Under the pieces are notes generated by a model. The model did not search any database, was not told the DNA's origin, and saw only the letters and a list, made by a program, of their open reading frames with translations. A program made the translations under genes and the position numbers. Positions 59,129-64,000 of a stretch of 64,000 bases of DNA are shown one piece after another (positions within the stretch are counted from its first letter, which is position 1; every line of letters starts with the position of its first letter). Origin of the DNA: Candidatus Falkowbacteria bacterium (GTDB taxonomy: Bacteria; Patescibacteriota; Patescibacteriia; Patescibacteriales; Patescibacteriaceae); assembly GCA_026396835.1 (NCBI GenBank), contig JAPLWA010000006.1:48088-112087 (forward strand), in the 5' to 3' direction.

Positions 59129-59614
59129 TTATTTTAATTGCCATTCAACAACATCTTTATCTTTTAAGATGTAACTCGAAATTCCCACGTTAGGTGATTT
59201 GCCATTTACAAAATAAATAAGATGTTTATTGTCTGCTTCTTTAAGACCACCAATACTAGAAACAAAAAATCCCATACCAGAAAATTCTTTTGTCAGCATT
59301 TCGAGCTTACCTTTATTCTTCTCCATCAACAAAGCATCATAAACCGATTTACCGGGCTCGAAACTAATTTGCAATTTTAATTTATCAACGATGATCGTCG
59401 CCGAAATATTATTTACAACTTTTTGTGGTTTATCTTCCTTAGCTACTGAGGCCGCGACTTCTTTATTTTCTAAAAGTTCTGACTTTTGAGCCGCTTCATT
59501 AACAACATTTGGCTTAACCACATTATCAGGCCTATCTTTAATAACAAAAAATATTAAAACAAAAGCGGTTAATAAGTAAGTGACGGATATAATATAGCGT
59601 AATTTTTTCTTCAT
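59129..59614 (-). CDS. DUF4430 (transcobalamin-C-like) membrane-anchored protein
   Basis: 161 residues. N-terminal anchor (YIISVTYLLTAFVLIFFVI), a ~50-residue linker, then the domain at ~68-161: LQISFEPGKSVYDALLMEKN, FFVSSIGGLKEADNKHLIYF and the end GISSYILKDKDVVEWQLK, which closely matches the DUF4430 hallmark (Y-x-L-x-D-G/K-D-x-V-E-W). This fold is the C-terminal B12-closing domain of transcobalamin. First gene after the cobalamin riboswitch. Confidence 0.85.
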   Translation of the reverse strand: MKKKLRYIISVTYLLTAFVLIFFVIKDRPDNVVKPNVVNEAAQKSELLENKEVAASVAKEDKPQKVVNNISATIIVDKLKLQISFEPGKSVYDALLMEKNKGKLEMLTKEFSGMGFFVSSIGGLKEADNKHLIYFVNGKSPNVGISSYILKDKDVVEWQLK

Positions 59615-59626
59615 AATTTTCTAAAC

Positions 59627-59655
59627 AAAAAATGCCTCCTTCCAAGAAGGGGCAC
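59627..59655 (-). terminator. Riboswitch expression-platform terminator
   Basis: Minus strand TGCCCCTTC-TTG-GAAGGAGGCA then six T, 13 bases before the DUF4430 start. Ligand-dependent formation would shut the operon off. Confidence 0.8.
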
Positions 59656-59780
59656 TGCATGCCTAAGGCTAAAAACCTTATTTTTCCTGCTCGGGAGATA
59701 CTCATGATTGGTAGTCGGACTTTAACCGTAGCGGCACTGTGGAGGAATTTCACCTCTCTTCCCCAAGCATGATATTTGAT
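59656..59780 (-). promoter_or_regulatory. Cobalamin riboswitch
   Basis: Minus-strand landmarks in the correct order: GGGGAAGAGAGGTGAAATTC, CTCCACAGTGCCGCTACGGT (box with GCCGCTAC) and AAAGTCCGACTACC. These are the conserved core elements of B12 riboswitches (GGTGAAAT-CC, C-x-GxCCGC-AC-GT, GTC-GA-xACC). It is followed by the terminator and then the DUF4430 gene. Confidence 0.85.
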
Positions 59781-59817
59781 TGTAGAAACAATATACAACT
59801 AAAAATAAAAATAAGCA

Positions 59818-59862
59818 AATACCCCCTCTCCATTAAATATGGAGAGGGGAAGGGGGTAAGGT
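59818..59862. repeat. GC/purine-rich inverted repeat
   Basis: ACCCCCTCTCC-ATTAAATAT-GGAGAGGGG, then AGGGGGT; same style as the other GC-rich intergenic repeats. Confidence 0.55.
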
Positions 59863-59870
59863 CTAATAAA

Positions 59871-59903
59871 TAAAAAGAGGAAGTTTTTTAAACTTCCTCA
59901 GCA
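59871..59903 (-). terminator. Terminator after the 38-codon gene
   Basis: Minus strand: GAGGAAGTTT-AAAA-AACTTCCTC followed by a T run. Confidence 0.7.
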
Positions 59904-59911
59904 AACTAGCC

Positions 59912-60028
59912 TTATTTGTTTTTTGTGCAACAACGAAAGGGAAATGACACAGTAAGAACTGTTAAAACTATAAGTAATTTAAATCCAAAGAACAATTCAA
60001 TGATAGTTTCTTTTACTAAATTTTTCAT
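59912..60028 (-). CDS. Small membrane protein
   Basis: 38 codons from the ATG at 60028, with a good Shine-Dalgarno (AAAGGATT) eight bases upstream. LFFGFKLLIVLTVLTVSF forms one membrane helix; two adjacent Cys (RCCTKNK) lie at the C-terminus. Between the membrane protein at 60078 and a terminator. Unknown. Confidence 0.45.
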   Translation of the reverse strand: MKNLVKETIIELFFGFKLLIVLTVLTVSFPFRCCTKNK

Positions 60029-60077
60029 TATTTAATCCTTTTTGTTTTAATTTTTTAGATAAATTTAATTTTACTGC

Positions 60078-60857
60078 TTAATAGATATACCACAAAAAGC
60101 CAAATGCCATAGAATACCATTCATCATAATGTCGAACCACGTACCATGGCTTAAAGAAGAAATATATCTTTATATTTTTTTCAGGATTTTTTACAGACAT
60201 CCTCGAGCGCGCTGGTTTTAATGTTTGATCAAGCTTGATAATTTCTCCACAACCATCAGGCTCACTGGAAATATATTCATCATTAAGAATATACCAATAA
60301 TTTCTAGTCATAATCTTTACCGCCAAATCATGACCCATTTCTATAGACTTAATAAGTTTTACATTTTCATTTTCTCTATCCTTGAACCCTTGAATACTTC
60401 CTTTCAGAGAAGTTATATATAGAAATGAAATAATCACAACTATTATTACCGCAGCAATTGACCAGGTTGTTAATAAAACTTTGTACATTCTTTCTCCTTG
60501 TGAGTTATTAACTCTTTTTAATTCATTATTTTTAGTTTGTTGTAAGGCGTCAGCATAGATTTGCTTATCAATATCGCTTACACCCTCTGAATATTTCTGG
60601 AACATTCGCCCCACGGCATAGAGGTGCTGTTTATAATCCGCAACCCCATCTCTGTTTTTATCAAATATTTTATAGTAGTCAAAGGGACAATCGCCGCGGA
60701 AAAGTATATATCTTCTTGTTATTCTAGTTTTAAGTAGATAACAACCTCGATACTCATCTTTACCTTCCCAAACCTTTTTACCCCTAAAATATATATCTAT
60801 TATCGAAACAAGCAGTGAAAGCAGAACTAGTAATAAAAAAAATATAGTTTCATTCAT
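60078..60857 (-). CDS. Two-membrane-segment protein with EF-hand-like segment
   Basis: 259 residues. Membrane segments at ~3-22 and ~132-153. Between them, DKNRDGVADYKQH has the loop pattern D-x-N-x-D-G-x-x-D of a calcium-binding EF-hand or thrombospondin-3-like repeat. The C-terminal ~100 residues are beta-rich. No family recognised. Monocistronic with an own ribosome site (GGGAGAG). Confidence 0.55.
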   Translation of the reverse strand: MNETIFFLLLVLLSLLVSIIDIYFRGKKVWEGKDEYRGCYLLKTRITRRYILFRGDCPFDYYKIFDKNRDGVADYKQHLYAVGRMFQKYSEGVSDIDKQIYADALQQTKNNELKRVNNSQGERMYKVLLTTWSIAAVIIVVIISFLYITSLKGSIQGFKDRENENVKLIKSIEMGHDLAVKIMTRNYWYILNDEYISSEPDGCGEIIKLDQTLKPARSRMSVKNPEKNIKIYFFFKPWYVVRHYDEWYSMAFGFLWYIY

Positions 60858-60989
60858 TTTTATCTCTCCCGTTTTAAATGTACTTTTAAATTTTGTTTTA
60901 TATTGCTATAATAACATATATACAAAATATGTCATTTTTATCAATGAAATAGGCATTATATTAATCGAAGTGTTTAATTATTCATTATT

Positions 60990-61817
60990 ATGCAAGTCCT
61001 CCCCCATACCGAATTAGATGATCTAATCATAAAAAACCTCCTTGTTAATGGCGAACAAGGGGCTGATGAAATCTTCTGTGAGCTTATAAACAAAGGTCAC
61101 AACATTAGCTTGCAAGCAGTTTATAAACGACTACGCAATCTTTTGCAAAGCGGGATTATATTAAAAAACAAGCAATCCATTGTTATCAGTAATGAGTGGA
61201 AAGAAAATTTACTTGATTTACTAGACGGCAACTCGCAAATTCCAAAACTTAAAGCAGGGGAATCGGCTATTTATTCTTTTAAAGAATTAAGTTCGCTTGA
61301 TGCTTACTGGAAGCATATAATGGCTCCACTTGAAAAAAGCGTACCAGATTATCCGGTTTTTCTATTTAACCCTTATGAGATATGGATTCAATTAAGCGAT
61401 AGGCAGCAAAGCGAAATTGACTACTTAAATAAATTTAGCGAGGATAAGCGTTTCTGTTTCTTTTTATTAGGTAAACAAAATACATGCGATCAAAACTTTA
61501 AAAAGTTATATCAATCTGAATACTTACAAATATCTTTGGGCGCCGACGGTTTTTCGGAGCGAGACTACATTGCCGTTATTTCAGATTATGTTATTACAAC
61601 AAAAATGTCGCCGGCCATAATAAAAACTATTAACAATATATATTCATCAACCGCCCCTAATGATCTATCAAAAAAAATTGAAAAGATATTTGCTAAATCA
61701 GCCGCAATAAAACTAAAAATCGAAAGAAACGAAAACAAAGCAAAAAAACTTCGTAAAAGAATATCAAAAGACTTTTATATTCCAAAAGAATTAAAAGAAA
61801 AATTCGATTTGTTTTAA
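60990..61817 (+). CDS. Winged-helix regulator-like protein
   Basis: 275 residues. N-terminal DNA-binding domain: LDDLIIKNLLVNGEQGADEI, CELINKGHNISLQAVYKRLR and NLLQSGIILKNKQSIVISNE, a winged helix. The C-terminal ~190 residues (FLFNPYEIWIQLSDRQQSEI, SLGADGFSERDYIAVISDYV) resemble a phospholipase-D- or sensor-like fold, without a clear HKD motif. It is convergent with metK, no operon partner. Regulation target unknown. Confidence 0.6.
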   Translation: MQVLPHTELDDLIIKNLLVNGEQGADEIFCELINKGHNISLQAVYKRLRNLLQSGIILKNKQSIVISNEWKENLLDLLDGNSQIPKLKAGESAIYSFKELSSLDAYWKHIMAPLEKSVPDYPVFLFNPYEIWIQLSDRQQSEIDYLNKFSEDKRFCFFLLGKQNTCDQNFKKLYQSEYLQISLGADGFSERDYIAVISDYVITTKMSPAIIKTINNIYSSTAPNDLSKKIEKIFAKSAAIKLKIERNENKAKKLRKRISKDFYIPKELKEKFDLF

Positions 61818-61821
61818 TTTT

Positions 61822-62793
61822 TTATCTATCCCAAGTAAATCCATTACCAAAACTACCCCACATAGCAACTTGCTCAAATTGTGGCTGATTTAATTTTAGA
61901 AAACTCATCACAGCTTTTGGTCTTAAGTCATAACCTTTAATCTCGACAATCTTTTTATCGTTATTCTCATCAATCAATTCTGCTGTAGCCATAACTGGCT
62001 CTGCCACGCCAATTGAATAAGCCAGCTTAACTAACGCCTCTTTGGCTTTATACTCGCGCAATAAATCAACTGCGATTTTTCTAGCCATATAAGCGCCGCT
62101 GCGATCGACCTTTGTGGAGTCTTTGCCCGAAAATGCTCCACCACCAATTGGAATTTGTGGTCCATAATTATCGCAGGCAAGTTTACGCCCGGTTACACCA
62201 GTATCAGCTGAGAATCCTCCCTGATCCCAATCACCGGCTGGATTAATGTGCAAAGTGATGTTGTTCGTAAAATTATTTTGATTCAACCACTCATTAACCA
62301 AGCTAGTTAAATCGTTTTTAGAAACTTTACAAAAACTAGCCACCGCGGTGTGTAAATTATTTTCAGCTAAAGTTATTTGCACTTTACCATCAACTTGATA
62401 AGTCTTATAAATGTGTTTGGCTAAGTCTTTAGCTAAAAATAATTCTTGTGGAATCATTGCCTGGTTATCACTACAAGCATAACCAACCATAATACCTTGG
62501 TCACCCGCCCCGCCGTTATCAACGCCGCGCGCAATCTCGGAGCTTTGTTGAACAATATTTGTCTGAATTCCATAATCTTCGCCTACCACACGGCGAACAA
62601 TTGTTGGCACATCAACCACTGCGCTCGTGCTTAACTCTCCTGTGATGGTTATTAAATTATGACCACCCATTGTTTCAATGGCGACGCGACTAAATTCGTC
62701 TTGAGCTAAACAAGCATCCAAAATTGCATCGCTAATGCGATCACAAATTTTGTCTGGGTGACATGGTGTTACTGCTTCGGCGGTTTTAAACAT
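61822..62793 (-). CDS. metK: S-adenosylmethionine synthetase, short form
   Basis: 323 residues against ~380-400 in E. coli. Motifs: VTPCHPDKICDRISDA (ATP loop His/Asp), NGGAGDQGIMVGYACSDN (the GAGDQG signature), IGGGAFSGKDSTKVDRSGAY (P-loop-like GGGAFSGKD). Makes SAM from methionine and ATP. It is the only obvious small-molecule enzyme of this type in the window and lies under a SAM-I riboswitch. The shortening is spread over several loops rather than at one end. Confidence 0.93.
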   Translation of the reverse strand: MFKTAEAVTPCHPDKICDRISDAILDACLAQDEFSRVAIETMGGHNLITITGELSTSAVVDVPTIVRRVVGEDYGIQTNIVQQSSEIARGVDNGGAGDQGIMVGYACSDNQAMIPQELFLAKDLAKHIYKTYQVDGKVQITLAENNLHTAVASFCKVSKNDLTSLVNEWLNQNNFTNNITLHINPAGDWDQGGFSADTGVTGRKLACDNYGPQIPIGGGAFSGKDSTKVDRSGAYMARKIAVDLLREYKAKEALVKLAYSIGVAEPVMATAELIDENNDKKIVEIKGYDLRPKAVMSFLKLNQPQFEQVAMWGSFGNGFTWDR

Positions 62794-62827
62794 AAATTTA
62801 AATTAATAATAAAAAATTACGTAAAAA

Positions 62828-62855
62828 AATAACTCTTATCCGTCCAGGAAAGAGT
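62828..62855 (-). terminator. SAM riboswitch terminator
   Basis: Minus strand AACTCTTTCCTGG...CGGATAAGAGTT followed by a T run. Confidence 0.75.
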
Positions 62856-62878
62856 TTTGCCAAATAAAAAAATGACTT

Positions 62879-62987
62879 TTATCTTTCCCGTTTTTCGGGC
62901 TGGAAGTGGCACCTTTTTGAAATGGTCATATTTCAACGGTTGCCGGACGAGTCATTGAGCCAGTGCTCTCTTCGTCACTCTTGATAA
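62879..62987 (-). promoter_or_regulatory. SAM-I (S-box) riboswitch
   Basis: Minus-strand landmarks: TTATCAAGAGTGACGAAGAG, ACTGGCTCAATGAC, GTCCGGCAACCGT, AAGGTGCCACTTCC, GGGAAAGATAA. Outer P1 pairing TTATC/GATAA. The order and bases match the SAM-I class closely. The terminator follows before metK, so SAM would repress its own synthase. Confidence 0.93.
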
Positions 62988-63111
62988 ACAAACTATTCAA
63001 TTGTAATACAAGAATAGCAATAAACTAATAAAAAAACAATCTTCAGCATACCCTAGCTTAATCCGCCATTATCAACTATAATGTAGAACAACTAATTATT
63101 AAATTTTTATT

Positions 63112-63747
63112 ATGAAACATATTATAGAAGCATTAAATTGGCGTTATGCAACTAAACAATTTAACAAAGACAAAAAGCTTTCAACTGAAGAAATCGACAA
63201 CATCATTGAGGCAATTCGCTTAACACCATCCTCCTTTGGTCTTCAGCCATATAAAGTTTTTGTTATAACAAATAGTGAGCTAAGAGAGAAATTAAAACAA
63301 GCCGCTTATAACCAAACACCTTTAACAGACGCTTCACATGTCATTGTTTTCACTGTACCAACAGACTTTAGTGAAACACAAGTAGATGCCTACTTAAATG
63401 AAGTAGCTAATACCAGAGGTATGACAACAGAAAGCCTACAGGGCTTTAAATCCATGATGATGGGTTTTGTATCAAATCACAACACTGACCAATTAAAGGA
63501 TTGGGCAGCACGACAGGCATACATTGCCCTTGGTCAATTGTTGACCGTCGCCGCAATTGCCAAAATTGACGCCGTACCAATGGAAGGATTTAACCCAGCT
63601 CAATTTGATGAGATTCTAAACTTAAAAGAAAAAAATCTAGCAAGCGTAGTTGCGGCTGGGTTGGGCTTCAGAGATGAAGCTGACGCCCATGCCGCTCTTG
63701 CAAAAGTAAGATTTAAGAAAGATGATTTATTTGTTGAGCTAAAATAA
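63112..63747 (+). CDS. Nitroreductase-family flavoprotein
   Basis: 211 residues. RYATKQFNKDKKLSTEEIDN at the N-terminus and RLTPSSFGLQPYKVFVITNS hold FMN-binding Arg and Ser/Gln; AARQAYIALGQLLTVAAIAK and PMEGFNPAQFDEIL follow the NfsB/DrgA pattern. Reduces nitro compounds or quinones with NAD(P)H and FMN. Terminator follows. Confidence 0.88.
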   Translation: MKHIIEALNWRYATKQFNKDKKLSTEEIDNIIEAIRLTPSSFGLQPYKVFVITNSELREKLKQAAYNQTPLTDASHVIVFTVPTDFSETQVDAYLNEVANTRGMTTESLQGFKSMMMGFVSNHNTDQLKDWAARQAYIALGQLLTVAAIAKIDAVPMEGFNPAQFDEILNLKEKNLASVVAAGLGFRDEADAHAALAKVRFKKDDLFVELK

Positions 63748-63758
63748 CCAAACAAATG

Positions 63759-63790
63759 AAAACCGCCAGCAATAAGCTGGCGGTTTCTTT
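63759..63790 (+). terminator. Nitroreductase terminator
   Basis: AACCGCCAGC-AATAA-GCTGGCGGTTTCTTTC. Confidence 0.8.
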
Positions 63791-63807
63791 CTTGCCCGCT
63801 ACGCGGG

Positions 63808-64000
63808 CTAAGTCGGTAGTGGAAGTCTTGGCATTTCTACTTGGTGATGTTGTTGGTTTAGAACATAGCGTTGAATAGTCATTTCATCTAAACCCACGGT
63901 AGAAACATAGTAGCCACGGCACCAGAAACTACCAGGTGGTATTTTCTTGGTTTTCTTTTTTAACCAGTGCGAAGATTTACCCTTCATAATTCCCACGATG
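63808..64000 (-). CDS. tnpA: IS200/IS605-type transposase TnpA, C-terminal part (runs off right edge)
   Basis: The frame is open at base 64000, so the N-terminus with the HUH pair is outside. Visible: IVGIMKGKSSHWLKKK, GSFWCRGYYVSTVG and MTIQRYVLNQQHHQVEMPRL. W-x-R-G-Y-(Y/F)-V-x-T-V-G is the well-known end region of single-domain Y1 transposases, in which the catalytic Tyr follows a few residues later (here in RYVLNQ). It moves single-stranded DNA. The ends of the element cannot be judged. Confidence 0.8.
   Translation of the reverse strand, partial: IVGIMKGKSSHWLKKKTKKIPPGSFWCRGYYVSTVGLDEMTIQRYVLNQQHHQVEMPRLPLPT

Noticed and set aside
59538..59798. 86-codon frame across the cobalamin riboswitch
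   Set aside because: It covers the conserved riboswitch core and terminator, which explains the sequence better than a protein; it also overlaps the real DUF4430 start.

Overview
The window looks like a chromosome segment of a Patescibacteria (CPR) bacterium, nearest in flavour to Paceibacteria/Parcubacteria-type genomes. The base composition is AT-rich. TGA is used as a stop, which argues against the code-25 lineages. Core genes are scattered rather than grouped in large operons, and there are many small secreted proteins and lipoproteins. Biosynthesis is sparse: only metK, plus ribosome, chaperone and recombination genes. Palindromic GC-rich intergenic repeats recur throughout. The assignment is inferred from gene content and was not checked by a search.

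Layout. (1) 1-11.6 kb is an accessory island. It holds secreted or lipoprotein genes, a TIR-like/HEPN-like gene pair (candidate defence), a DUF3800 gene beside a candidate three-hairpin small RNA, and tRNA-Arg. A plasmid- or phage-like integrated module follows: putative replication initiator, excisionase-like HTH, HpaII-type methyltransferase and endonuclease, and a large serine recombinase whose last codons lie inside tRNA-Asp. (2) 11.9-26.1 kb is mostly core: SdpI-like, ychF, a candidate ~450-nt structured RNA, rpsF-ssb-rpsR, efp, two promoter-hairpin-headed clusters of small membrane proteins, recA, a RodZ-like gene, a pilin-like protein and a sugar-binding lipoprotein. (3) 27.04-36.99 kb is a ~9.95 kb integrative element inserted exactly in front of the Walker A motif of comM, cutting the gene into 26169-27035 and 36955-37638. 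It carries its own serine recombinase, an excisionase-like HTH, iteron-like repeats and a cargo dominated by lipoproteins and secreted proteins. (4) 37.7-56.9 kb is core again: GIY-YIG, groES-groEL under a CIRCE-like operator, lgt, TspO, a sensor-like cohesin protein, tRNA-Ser, a pseudouridine synthase, O-antigen-ligase-like and EamA membrane proteins, GH1 glucosidase, rpmF-nusB-rnc-dksA-lspA-tsaE. (5) 57-64 kb holds a cobalamin-riboswitch-controlled operon of transcobalamin/intrinsic-factor-like surface proteins, a SAM-I-riboswitch-controlled metK, a nitroreductase and the end of an IS200-type transposase.

How parts fit. Both serine recombinases run across their own integration sites, so their C-termini are completed by host DNA. 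The promoter region of a small secreted-protein gene at the left edge (1129-1198) is nearly the same as that of the plus-strand secreted-protein operon inside the comM element (35201-35270), so the two cargo sets are probably co-regulated or share an origin. The B12 operon suggests scavenging of an external corrinoid by surface proteins that resemble, by domain class, the animal B12 carriers.
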